Shown here one piece after another: positions 7,895 to 15,780 of a DNA stretch of 44,731 nucleotides. How positions within the stretch are numbered: position 1 is the stretch's first letter; each line of letters starts with the position of its first letter. The notes under the pieces were generated by a model. That model worked only from the letters and a program-made list of their open reading frames with translations, did not search any database and was not told the DNA's origin. This DNA is from an uncultured Gammaproteobacteria bacterium (GTDB lineage: Bacteria > Pseudomonadota > Gammaproteobacteria > Pseudomonadales > Ketobacteraceae): NCBI GenBank assembly GCA_913063125.1, contig CAJXZM010000028.1:1-44731 (forward strand). Direction: 5' to 3'. The position numbers were made by a program, and so were the translations under genes.

Positions 7895-9337
7895 ATGACG
7901 CAAGGCTCAGATAATTTTGTACCGGAAGCTACCCCTGTTATCGACTTGAGGAAGAACGGGTTGCCGTCCTCTATTGATTCCAGCGCTAATGATCCGTCTC
8001 AAAATTGGGATAATGATAAAACTGAAGTTTATATGGATTCAGATGAGGATGAGGCCGCAGCATCACTAGTTGATGCTGAAGGTGATGTGCATCCTATTAC
8101 TGCTTTTCCTTACGTTTTAGGGCGCGGCACAGAATGTGATTTAGTCCTCAATGGTAAAGGGTTATCCCGTAAACATGTAGAGATAGTGTTCCAGTCCGGC
8201 CGGTTTGTTATTAGTGATTTGGATAGCCTTAATGGTTTTAAGGTGAATGGCTATAAGGTGTCGCGAGTTATACTTGAAGAGGGCGATTCTATCAAGTTGG
8301 GCGAGGTTCATTTGACCTTCACCTCTGGCGAAGCAGACACTGAGATAGATCATGGCTCCGTGGAAGGCGTTAACGCAGATGCTGACCCTTTTAAGGCGGA
8401 TAGTTCCAAAAAAATCATAAAGCTAGTTGGTGGTGTCATCAGTCTGGCGCTTATTGTTGGAGGAGGACTTTTCGGTTATCAGTCTATGAAATCTTCTCAG
8501 CCAGCGGGGCAAATTGTTCAAACTCAACCGCGTTCCGCTGTAGAACCACCGATACCAAAAACGACCTCTCCTGTTGTACAATCCACAATATCTGCTTCTC
8601 CACCGAAACCAATATCAGCCCCACCTCCTAGCATTTCTTTAAAACCGGCACTTCCTATAAGCAAGCCCAAGCCAATTGTGCAAGCACCTGTTATCGCAAA
8701 GCAAGCCCCAAAACCTAAAGTCAGTAAAAACGCCGGTAAAGCTAAGACAATACTAGCTCAAGCCAATCAGCGTTACTTGGACGGTGATGCTAACGATTTA
8801 TTCAGAGAAATGGATCGCTTTGAGAATGATTCAAAACTGTCTTCTGCTTTAAGAGGGAAGCTTCGCAAGAAGCATGAAACCTTGGCGACGGTTTATTCTG
8901 ATTATATTAAAGGCCAAAAAGCGTACGCCAAGAAGAATTCAGAAGGAGCGTTTAACTATTGGACACGTTTTTTGGAGAAAGAAGCACGCATATTCAAGAG
9001 TTCGCGTAGCTTATATGCCGATCAAGTTGTTATTCGTGTTGTCGATGAGTATGTTACCAGAGGAAACACAGCTTCCCAAAACGGTGAGAGTCATAAAGCA
9101 TATAAGATGTGGCAGAAAGCTGTGAAGCTGGGTGATAGCGTAGCAGCAAAAATTGCGCTTGATTCTGTAAATGCAAAGTCAAAACAAATGTATCGTAAAG
9201 CGTTGAGGCTTGAGTATGTCAATGCATCAAAAGCAAAAGCTTTATGGCAAGAGGTGGTTTCTTTAGTGCCACCAGGTACTGAGTATTACACCAAGGCAAG
9301 CTCAAAGCTCGCTTGGTATGAGAGGTGGGGTGGGTAA
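7895..9337 (+). CDS. Membrane protein with N-terminal FHA domain
   Basis: A 480-residue protein. An acidic N-terminal tail includes NDKTEVYMDSDED, which resembles the Thr-containing tails that serve as kinase targets in some FHA proteins. An FHA domain follows at about 65-145 (YVLGRGTECDLVL, GLSRKHVEI, DLDSLNGFKVNG). A single membrane helix lies near 170-190 (IIKLVGGVISLALIVGGGLFGY), then a Pro/Lys-rich linker, and a helical repeat-like C-terminal region (about 280-480) rich in Tyr, Lys and Trp. The topology predicted is FHA in the cytoplasm and helical repeats in the periplasm. It overlaps the next start by one base (TAATG). It could signal pilus status across the membrane by phosphothreonine binding; that is inference. 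Confidence 0.82.
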   Translation: MTQGSDNFVPEATPVIDLRKNGLPSSIDSSANDPSQNWDNDKTEVYMDSDEDEAAASLVDAEGDVHPITAFPYVLGRGTECDLVLNGKGLSRKHVEIVFQSGRFVISDLDSLNGFKVNGYKVSRVILEEGDSIKLGEVHLTFTSGEADTEIDHGSVEGVNADADPFKADSSKKIIKLVGGVISLALIVGGGLFGYQSMKSSQPAGQIVQTQPRSAVEPPIPKTTSPVVQSTISASPPKPISAPPPSISLKPALPISKPKPIVQAPVIAKQAPKPKVSKNAGKAKTILAQANQRYLDGDANDLFREMDRFENDSKLSSALRGKLRKKHETLATVYSDYIKGQKAYAKKNSEGAFNYWTRFLEKEARIFKSSRSLYADQVVIRVVDEYVTRGNTASQNGESHKAYKMWQKAVKLGDSVAAKIALDSVNAKSKQMYRKALRLEYVNASKAKALWQEVVSLVPPGTEYYTKASSKLAWYERWGG

Positions 9338-9870
9338 TGTTGGATTTTAGGCGCCAAATGATTGGCTTATTTGTTATTGTGGGTTTCGTATCTATACAAG
9401 GCTGCGCTACTACGCGAGAGTTCGATACGGCTAAAGCAGAAATTGTAAAAATTGAAGAAGTGGAACGGATGAGTGGCAAAGCCGAGATGACGTATCAGGC
9501 GGGCCAATATCAAAAATCGAAAAAGATGTGGGAACAAATCATTGAACTTGATCCTACAAACGTGAGGGCATTGTATCGCTTAGGTAATACCAATTTTCGT
9601 TTAGGGGATGTAGAGCAGGCACGCGATTATTACGAGCAGACAGTCGAGATTAGCCCTCGTTATGCCAAGGCTCATTATAATTTGGCTGTAATTAACCTAG
9701 TGCTTGCAGGTCAACATTTCCAGTTTTACAGCGCCACTACTGATCCTACAACAGATCTTGGGAATGTAACCGAAATCTTAGGAGAAATTAGTCGTTTTAA
9801 AGCGGCTCAAAATAAGGCGAAACCGACGAGACTGGAACGTTTAGCAGAGCAGTTGAGCGGAAAAATATAG
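9337..9870 (+). CDS. tadD: TadD-like TPR lipoprotein
   Basis: From the ATG at 9337, which overlaps the previous stop codon as TAATG, the protein has 177 residues. It begins MLDFRRQMIGLF and has a lipobox ending in IQGC near residue 26. Two to three TPR units follow: YQAGQYQKSKKMWEQIIELDP, then ALYRLGNTNFRLGDVEQARDYYEQ, then AKAHYNLAVINLVLAG. TadD proteins are outer-membrane lipoproteins with TPRs that help place the secretin. Position in the Tad locus and architecture both support the call. In-frame upstream GTG-like codons would break the signal peptide, so the ATG is preferred. Confidence 0.85.
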   Translation: MLDFRRQMIGLFVIVGFVSIQGCATTREFDTAKAEIVKIEEVERMSGKAEMTYQAGQYQKSKKMWEQIIELDPTNVRALYRLGNTNFRLGDVEQARDYYEQTVEISPRYAKAHYNLAVINLVLAGQHFQFYSATTDPTTDLGNVTEILGEISRFKAAQNKAKPTRLERLAEQLSGKI

Positions 9871-9876
9871 GTAGCG

Positions 9877-10545
9877 TTGGTTTTGAAGGCAATTACAATT
9901 AGCAAAAAAGGGACTCGCTCGGAATTTAACGAGGATGCATCTTTAGTATTACCTGCTCAGGGTATTTTCTTGGTATCTGATGGTGTGGGAGGTGGGCCGT
10001 CGGGGGACGAAGCTTCACGGCAAACCGTAGAAAAGTTGTACGATGAACTTTCAGGTGTTGAGGTATCAGAAAGTAAAATTATCGAGAGTATCCTTGCCGC
10101 AAATAACAGTGTGTTTGATAGTGCCCAAAATAGCAAACATAAAGGTATGGCGTGTACACTTGCGTTACTTTGGAAGGTTGAGAAGCAACTGCATTGTTTT
10201 AATGTCGGTGATAGTCGAATCTATAGAGTTCGTGGCAAACTGATTTCTCAGCTAACAACGGATCAAATTAAAAAAGTTAAACGGAATAATAAAATTAAAG
10301 CATTGGTGACCAATGCGATTGGTATAAAGCAAGGCGTCACTGCTGAAATTTCTAGTTGGGATTGGGAGGAAGGAGACTTGTTGATGTTAATGAGCGATGG
10401 CATCTCCGATGTAGTTTCCGATGATGAAATGTACCAGCTTGTCTCGCGCCCTGGTTTATCTATGTTAGATAAAGCTAACGCGTTAATTGAGGCAAGCGTC
10501 AATAATGGATCTTTAGACGATAAAACCCTAGTACTTGCTTTTTAG
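9877..10545 (+). CDS. PP2C-type protein serine/threonine phosphatase
   Basis: About 220 residues with the complete PP2C signature. NEDASLV carries the first metal-binding Asp, followed by LVSDGVGGGPSGDEAS, FNVGDSRIYR, LLMLMSDGISDVV, and the final metal ligand in LDDKTLVLAF. The Asp ligands for the two-metal centre are all present, so it should be active. There is no signal peptide or membrane segment, so it is cytoplasmic. The start is a TTG at 9877 or 9883; no ATG is available before the conserved core. Placement beside two FHA genes suggests it removes phosphothreonine marks read by the FHA domains. A matching kinase is not in the window. Confidence 0.9.
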   Translation: MVLKAITISKKGTRSEFNEDASLVLPAQGIFLVSDGVGGGPSGDEASRQTVEKLYDELSGVEVSESKIIESILAANNSVFDSAQNSKHKGMACTLALLWKVEKQLHCFNVGDSRIYRVRGKLISQLTTDQIKKVKRNNKIKALVTNAIGIKQGVTAEISSWDWEEGDLLMLMSDGISDVVSDDEMYQLVSRPGLSMLDKANALIEASVNNGSLDDKTLVLAF

Positions 10546-10572
10546 CGAAGCTCAAATTATTTGAGGTGTGTG

Positions 10573-11319
10573 GTGAAAAAAATAATAAGACATCGCTCTA
10601 CCATGAGTGGAGCAGCAATGATTGAAACAATATTTGTATTTCCCGTTGTTATGTTTTTGGGTTTTGGGATATTGCATTTGGGGTTGATCTACCAGGCTAA
10701 ATCAAATTTGGAGTATGCAGCGCTAATGGCTGCCCGTATGGCGTCAACTCAGGGCTTTTTTAATGTAGACCTTGGAGTCGGGCGCTTTAATGATTTTCAA
10801 GTGGAGGTGCGTTGTAGAATGCAAGCTTCAGACCCTCTTGATGGCGCGAACTGTGATGACCCTTTGGAATTGGCTAAAGTTGAAGTAAGGGTTATACGCC
10901 CGAATATCAATACGTTTGAAGAATGGGGTGATGATTGTTTGGGAGTTAACTGCGTCATAGCAAATGATAATTTGTTATATCGAGATCCATTGGATGTAAA
11001 GACTGTCACGTTCCCTTCTGGAGATGAAAATATTAATATTCAAGATGCTAATATTCTACAGTTAGAAGTAACGTACAAATTTGATTCAGGAGTGCCTTTT
11101 TTAGGGCGAATGTTAAGTGATGACCCAACGTCAACAGAGGTTATATCAATGGGGGTTGATGGACAGGGTGTTGAATTAACAGACGCAATGGGGTATTTGC
11201 CTGAAAGTGAAAGGAATAGAGCAACGAATACACCAGGTATGAGGTTGAGGGCAGTGTCAACGGTACGAATGCAAACCCCCGCGAGGTTAGTGCCCGGTGA
11301 AGAAGCAAATTTTTATTAA
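10573..11319 (+). CDS. tadE: TadE-like pseudopilin
   Basis: Start chosen at GTG 10573, six bases after GAGG at 10563-10566; a TTG at 10561 is also in frame. The protein (248 residues) has a basic leader KKIIRHRSTMSG, then AAMIETIFVFPVVMFLGFG, giving Glu at +5 after the Gly cleavage site, and the TadE landmark LEYAALMAARMAS. The soluble remainder contains three Cys residues in an early loop (CRMQ, NCDD) and another pair (CLGVNC). Family role: minor pseudopilin processed by the Tad prepilin peptidase. The C-terminal domain is longer than in classical TadE and resembles TadG-like forms. Confidence 0.8.
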   Translation: MKKIIRHRSTMSGAAMIETIFVFPVVMFLGFGILHLGLIYQAKSNLEYAALMAARMASTQGFFNVDLGVGRFNDFQVEVRCRMQASDPLDGANCDDPLELAKVEVRVIRPNINTFEEWGDDCLGVNCVIANDNLLYRDPLDVKTVTFPSGDENINIQDANILQLEVTYKFDSGVPFLGRMLSDDPTSTEVISMGVDGQGVELTDAMGYLPESERNRATNTPGMRLRAVSTVRMQTPARLVPGEEANFY

Positions 11320-11338
11320 AATAAATTATAAAATAATA

Positions 11339-11353
11339 AACCTTATAAAGGTT
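11339..11353 (+). repeat. Small hairpin in the leader of the Ig-like lipoprotein gene
   Basis: AACCTT and AAGGTT are separated by ATA in an AT-rich 68-base gap between the TadE-like gene and the lipoprotein gene. The stem is only 6 bp, so it may be a weak processing or attenuation element or simply chance. Confidence 0.25.
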
Positions 11354-11387
11354 GTACAAAGATAATAACAATTAGGAGTTGTTTGAG

Positions 11388-13718
11388 ATGGATGGTTTGC
11401 TAAAAATATCATCACTTATTAGGTTTTTTTTGATAAGTGTGTTGACAGTAGTTGTTCTTGCTGGTTGTAGTGGTACGGATAGCGGGAGTTCTGATGATGC
11501 AGGTGCAGCGCCTACTACACCAACGAATCCAGGTTCCCCCTTCTCTATATCCGTGAGCCTAGTTGATCCAGATGGTGAAGCGACAACTAATGTTAGTTCA
11601 GCAAAGCCGGGGACACTTACAGCGATATTGAGAAATAATGGTGTACCCGTTTCATCTGAACTTATGACTTTCTCTTTGAATGGTGATATTGGGGAATTGT
11701 TGCCGGTGGCTGGTACTGCATTGACCGGCCCAAATGGCGCTGCTTCAATAGTTCTTAATGCAGGGGCTGAGGAAGGTGCTGGAACGGTTACGGTTACTGC
11801 TGAGAATCTCGGCACAACAGGTAGGCTGTCTTTTGCCGTTAGTGTTTCGGTTATAGCGGCTTCAATGGAAGCTCCAACTGTTTTTCCTCAGGTTCTCAGT
11901 GCTAGTGGTACAGCTGTTGTTGAGGTCATAATCAATCAGACGGTTAATGGCTTTACTTCGCCAATTACTGAATCAGTTGAGGTTAAGTTTGATTCTGGAT
12001 GTGTGCAACGTGGTGAAGCAGTGATAGATGCTGTAGTCGATACGGTTGACGGTGTGGCGAGAGCGACGTATGAAGACAATGGGTGTGGCACAGAAGATAA
12101 TATTAGTGTTACAGCAGTTGTTGGTTCTCAACTGCTTTCAAGGCTTGTTTCATTAAGTGTACAAAAAGCAGATGTTGGTTCTATTCAATTTCTGTCGGCC
12201 ACACCTGAAATTCTGTTTGTAACAGGTTCGGGCGGTGAAGAACTTTCAAGGGTTAAGTTTGTGGTTCGAGATGGTATAGGCAATTTTTCACGAGATACAA
12301 CAGTAAATTTCCAATTAAATACGATAGCGGGTGACATATCTCTATTACACAGCCAAGCACAAACTAACTCCCTTGGAGAGGTTGTTGCCTTTGTTCAATC
12401 AGGCAGAGTAAATGGGGTGGTTTCTGTTTTGGCATCTATACCAAATTCGGGTGTGGCAGCGACATCATCTAGAAATCTAGTAATACTACGAGGCGTGCCT
12501 ACCCAGCAGGGGTTTAGCATAGCTGTAGACAACTTTAACCCTGAAGGACTAAACGCAGACGGTGAGGAAGTTACTGTTACAGCGTCACTGAGTGATCGCT
12601 TTACTAGCGGGGTTCCTGATGGAACAGTAGTAGGATTTCGTGCGGAATTTGGTGTTATTGTGGGAGCAGGTGGCTCAGAAAGCTGCAGTACGGTTAATAG
12701 TCGCTGTAGTGTAACTTGGAGAAGTCAGGGTAGTCGTGAGCCGTTACCGTTTCGAGACCCCGGTGCGATAACCCGCCAATTAGGCGATGGCATTACTCCG
12801 TGTTTGGATGATCTGGGTAATACTACAGACCTTAATAATGATTCAACACCAGGTTTTGTGCCATGTATTTTTAATGCTTTTCATCCTAAGGATGCTGCAA
12901 ATGCAGAATCTTATAGTGGGCTGGGGCAGGTCTATGGAAATCGAGTAACGATAATGGGGTTTGTTGCAGGGGAGGAATCTTTCACCGATTCAAATGATGA
13001 TGGGTTGTTTAATATAGGAGAATCGTTTGAAGATTTAACTGAACCGTTTTTGGATCATAATGAAGATCAGGTATATGGTAATACATTAGGTAACGGCTTA
13101 CCTGCAACAAATGCGTCAACATATAATGATCCAGCAGATGCGGATGATGATAGTAATGACGACTGCTACGATGGTTCAGGGGATGCTTGTTTCCAAGCCG
13201 GTGGTGATAACGATGAATTTGTTGATGGGCTTAGTGGTGCAATCAATGAATTTGATGTTGGAAATGGAATATATAATGGTAGCTTGTGTGCAATTGAAGG
13301 TGAAGAATGTACGACTGACCTTGCGTTGATTTGGCGTGAGACTGTTATTTTGCAATCAGGATCATTTGCTAAAATTGGGCTTATTGAGGAGGGGCTAAAT
13401 GCTTCTGTGAAGGGTAACTATTTTCAAGATGTTGATTTGAGCGGTGATGGTAAAATCATAGTGGCGTATGTTTCTGATATTCATAATGGCCGTATGCCTA
13501 GCGGAACAACAATCACATTGTCTGGAAATGGTACAATAAAAGGGCCTAATTCATGTACGGTGAATAGTTCCAATGCAATAGGCATAACTAAATGTTCTTT
13601 TGCAATTGCTAAAGACGTGTCCTCCATTAATCAAGATAATTCACATGCAGTATTAACGGTAAGAACGCCTAACGATGTTGTAACAACTGCCAGGATTTTG
13701 GTAAAAGAGTTACGATAA
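11388..13718 (+). CDS. Large Ig-like (Big_1-type) surface lipoprotein with EF-hand-like loops
   Basis: The ATG at 11388 lies nine bases after AGGAG (11374-11378). The 776-residue product has a lipoprotein signal ending LAGC (Cys27), a Ser/Gly/Thr-rich linker, and at least three beta-sandwich repeats of bacterial Ig-like type. These have recurring NGAASIVL/GEVVAFV-like strands and domains at roughly 45-160, 270-370 and 375-450. An Asp/Asn-rich region then carries one full EF-hand-like loop (DSNDDGLFNIGE) and a partial one (DLSGDGKIIVAY). Several Cys pairs suggest disulfides. It starts 68 bases after the TadE gene and ends at a strong hairpin. A surface adhesin or cell-envelope partner of the pilus is plausible; the exact role is unknown. 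Confidence 0.75.
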   Translation: MDGLLKISSLIRFFLISVLTVVVLAGCSGTDSGSSDDAGAAPTTPTNPGSPFSISVSLVDPDGEATTNVSSAKPGTLTAILRNNGVPVSSELMTFSLNGDIGELLPVAGTALTGPNGAASIVLNAGAEEGAGTVTVTAENLGTTGRLSFAVSVSVIAASMEAPTVFPQVLSASGTAVVEVIINQTVNGFTSPITESVEVKFDSGCVQRGEAVIDAVVDTVDGVARATYEDNGCGTEDNISVTAVVGSQLLSRLVSLSVQKADVGSIQFLSATPEILFVTGSGGEELSRVKFVVRDGIGNFSRDTTVNFQLNTIAGDISLLHSQAQTNSLGEVVAFVQSGRVNGVVSVLASIPNSGVAATSSRNLVILRGVPTQQGFSIAVDNFNPEGLNADGEEVTVTASLSDRFTSGVPDGTVVGFRAEFGVIVGAGGSESCSTVNSRCSVTWRSQGSREPLPFRDPGAITRQLGDGITPCLDDLGNTTDLNNDSTPGFVPCIFNAFHPKDAANAESYSGLGQVYGNRVTIMGFVAGEESFTDSNDDGLFNIGESFEDLTEPFLDHNEDQVYGNTLGNGLPATNASTYNDPADADDDSNDDCYDGSGDACFQAGGDNDEFVDGLSGAINEFDVGNGIYNGSLCAIEGEECTTDLALIWRETVILQSGSFAKIGLIEEGLNASVKGNYFQDVDLSGDGKIIVAYVSDIHNGRMPSGTTITLSGNGTIKGPNSCTVNSSNAIGITKCSFAIAKDVSSINQDNSHAVLTVRTPNDVVTTARILVKELR

Positions 13719-13723
13719 CGTAT

Positions 13724-13757
13724 GATCGCACCTGGCGCTGATACGCCAGGTGCGATC
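13724..13757 (+). terminator. Perfect 14-bp hairpin after the Ig-like lipoprotein gene
   Basis: The arms GATCGCACCTGGCG (13724-13737) and CGCCAGGTGCGATC (13744-13757) are perfectly complementary around the loop CTGATA. It starts five bases after the lipoprotein stop codon and is GC-rich, as expected for a terminator, but no T-run follows. The next candidate start lies only 20-45 bases downstream, so it could also act as an mRNA processing or stability element between the two genes. Confidence 0.6.
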
Positions 13758-13801
13758 TCTCGGAAAAGCTAAAATTATTGTTTTTATTTACAGGGATTTG
13801 T

Positions 13802-14692
13802 ATGTTTACCGGAATATTTATCGATTCATTTGTGATAGCCCCCTATGCCGAACGCGCTGAAACTGAGTTGATTTGGAGTATTGCTGCAGGAACATCTCCC
13901 TTGGCATCCCCTAATATATTATCTGAGCTGACTTACGAGGATATGAAAAGAGAAGGGTCTGGTCTTCAGTTATCTTATCTAAAGGTTGTCAGTGATGTTT
14001 GGGCTTTTAATGTGGAAGGTGACTATTCCAGTACCGACATCATTTCAGGGAACTCCCAGGATTCGGATTATTATTTAGATAACAGGCAAGGAGAGTTCTC
14101 GCGATCTTATTCTGATATAGCGTCGGATGGTGTTGAGCGTGGCTCGTTAGCGTTGGGTGTTAAAGCCCCATGGTTTAAAGGGGAGAGTGACGGGCACTAT
14201 GTTAGTGTAATGCTAGGGTACCAGCAGCATGATGTTGATATCACCGTTACTAATGGCGTTCAAATTATTCCAGAAGAGCTTAATGGCTATATTATTGAAG
14301 GTCTGAACACTAGCTATAACTCAGAGTTTAGTTCTAAGTATTTAGCTGTTTCAACAGAGCATAGCTTTCCTTGGGGTATTATCGGTCTTCGTTATGAAAA
14401 GCATGAGGTGGATTTTACAGCTGAAGCGGATTGGAATTTACGAACCGACTTCCAACACCCCGTTTCATTTGAGCATGAGGGTGATGGCGAGGGGAGGGTG
14501 TTAACCCTGGGTTATGCTTACAAATTTGGCTTTAATCTTGATGTTTTTGTAGATATTACACATAGAGAGTATGAAATAATTGATGGAGATGATGTTACGT
14601 TTTTTTCTAACGGAGGAACAGGGCGTACCAGGTTGAATAGACTTGTCTATAAATCTAATAATGCGAGATTGGGAATTCGGTTTGTTTTTTGA
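13802..14692 (+). CDS. Outer-membrane beta-barrel protein candidate
   Basis: From the ATG at 13802, after a GGGA ribosome site, the protein has 296 residues; a TTG at 13778 in frame adds eight. The first 20 residues are hydrophobic but lack basic residues, ending APYAERAE, so the signal peptide is weak or the start is upstream at a non-standard codon. The body shows alternating amphipathic strands rich in Tyr/Gly, for example GHYVSVMLGYQQHDVDI, AVSTEHSFPWGIIGLRYEKHEVDF, LTLGYAYKFGFNLDVFVDIT, and it ends in IRFVF with a terminal Phe, a classic barrel signature. About ten to twelve strands are likely. It follows the Ig-like lipoprotein and may be its outer-membrane partner; no specific family is recognised. 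Confidence 0.65.
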   Translation: MFTGIFIDSFVIAPYAERAETELIWSIAAGTSPLASPNILSELTYEDMKREGSGLQLSYLKVVSDVWAFNVEGDYSSTDIISGNSQDSDYYLDNRQGEFSRSYSDIASDGVERGSLALGVKAPWFKGESDGHYVSVMLGYQQHDVDITVTNGVQIIPEELNGYIIEGLNTSYNSEFSSKYLAVSTEHSFPWGIIGLRYEKHEVDFTAEADWNLRTDFQHPVSFEHEGDGEGRVLTLGYAYKFGFNLDVFVDITHREYEIIDGDDVTFFSNGGTGRTRLNRLVYKSNNARLGIRFVF

Positions 14693-14700
14693 TTATGTCT

Positions 14701-14744
14701 GTTATGGTAGTCATTAGGGTCTCTAATCTAATGACTACCATAAC
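14701..14744. terminator. Perfect 17-bp hairpin between convergent genes
   Basis: The arms GTTATGGTAGTCATTAG (14701-14717) and CTAATGACTACCATAAC (14728-14744) flank a 10-base loop. It lies eight bases after the beta-barrel gene stop and 65 bases before the stop of the opposite-strand dehydrogenase gene. No T-run follows on either strand, so if it is a terminator it is an atypical one and could work in both directions. Confidence 0.6.
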
Positions 14745-14809
14745 GGTTAATCAGTCCAGAGTTCTTTATATAAATGGGTAAATATCATTTTGACAATTCT
14801 TTCAGTTGA

Positions 14810-15676
14810 CTAGGTTTGTTTCAACTTCGTCTTCAAACTAGATGTATCCCACCTCCCACCACCATCACTCTGCACCCCCGCATAAAACTGATCCACTAAC
14901 GCAGCTACAGGCAACTGACTTCCGTTTCCTCTTGCCTCATCGAAACAAATCCCTAAATCTTTCCGCATCCAATCAACCGCAAAGCCATGCTCATATTCGT
15001 CTTTAATCATAGTGTCATGGCGATTATCCATTTGCCAAGACTGCGCGGCACCTTTAGAAATCACTTCAACAACTTTATGCGCATCTAACCCAGCATTTTC
15101 AGCGAACTGTAAGCCTTCAGCCAGCCCTTGTACTAATCCCGCAATACAAATTTGATTAACCATTTTGGTTAACTGTCCGCTGCCAGCAGGTCCCATTAGG
15201 CTTATCTGTTTTGCATAACAATCTATAATGGGCTTGGCTTGTTGAAATGTACTTTCCTCACCGCCACACATAACGGTCAACTGCCCGTTCTCTGCCCCTT
15301 GCTGCCCACCTGAGACTGGCGCATCAATAAAGCCAATCGATCGCTGAGAGCACGCTAAAGACAGCTCTCTTGCCACATCTGCTGATGCGGTAGTATGGTC
15401 TACCAATATGGAGTTGGCTTTCATTCCATTCAAAGCACCATCTTCACCAAACACAACACTTCGTAAATCGTCGTCATTACCTACACAAATGAAAACGATG
15501 TCGCACTCTATTGATGCGATTTTAGGGGAGTTAGCCGTTGATCCGGAATAAGTATTAGCCCACAACAAGGCCTTTTCAGCTGTTCGATTGTAGATAACAA
15601 CCTCGTGATTAGCATTAGCAAGGTGACCTGCCATTGGGAAACCCATGACTCCTAGTCCAATAAAGGCTATTTTCAT
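14810..15676 (-). CDS. NAD(P)-dependent beta-hydroxyacid dehydrogenase (3-hydroxyisobutyrate / tartronate semialdehyde reductase type)
   Basis: A 288-residue protein of the standard family length. An N-terminal Rossmann fold shows GLGVMGFPMAGHL and VVIYNRT; Asn-Arg after the second strand suggests preference for NADP. The substrate motif DAPVSGGQQGAENGQLTVMCGG follows at about 120-142, and the catalytic Lys sits in GSGQLTKMVNQ near residue 168. The C-terminal helical domain includes the DWMRKDLGICFDEA segment of the family. Family members reduce or oxidise short beta-hydroxyacids such as 3-hydroxyisobutyrate or tartronate semialdehyde; the exact substrate cannot be read from sequence. It is downstream of gltA on the same strand, but a strong terminator separates them. 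Confidence 0.85.
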   Translation of the reverse strand: MKIAFIGLGVMGFPMAGHLANANHEVVIYNRTAEKALLWANTYSGSTANSPKIASIECDIVFICVGNDDDLRSVVFGEDGALNGMKANSILVDHTTASADVARELSLACSQRSIGFIDAPVSGGQQGAENGQLTVMCGGEESTFQQAKPIIDCYAKQISLMGPAGSGQLTKMVNQICIAGLVQGLAEGLQFAENAGLDAHKVVEVISKGAAQSWQMDNRHDTMIKDEYEHGFAVDWMRKDLGICFDEARGNGSQLPVAALVDQFYAGVQSDGGGRWDTSSLKTKLKQT

Positions 15677-15734
15677 TGTTAGATCCTGTTAATTTAGGGC
15701 TTAAACCATTTGTTATGTGATTCTTCAAATATCA

Positions 15735-15774
15735 GACATAAAAAAAGGCGGATAAATCCGCCTTTTTTTATGTC
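15735..15774. terminator. Bidirectional rho-independent terminator after gltA
   Basis: Perfect 18-bp arms (15735-15752 and 15757-15774) with core GGCGGA / TCCGCC around the loop TAAA, flanked by an A-run and a T-run of seven. It lies six bases beyond the gltA stop and would end gltA transcripts; it isolates the dehydrogenase gene, which must have its own promoter in the 15677-15735 gap. Confidence 0.92.
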
Positions 15775-15780
15775 TCTGCT

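Noticed and set aside
11388..13718. CRISPR or tandem DNA repeats behind the repetitive Ig-like protein
   Set aside because: The repetition is at the level of protein fold; I saw no regular direct DNA repeats with unique spacers there or elsewhere in the window.
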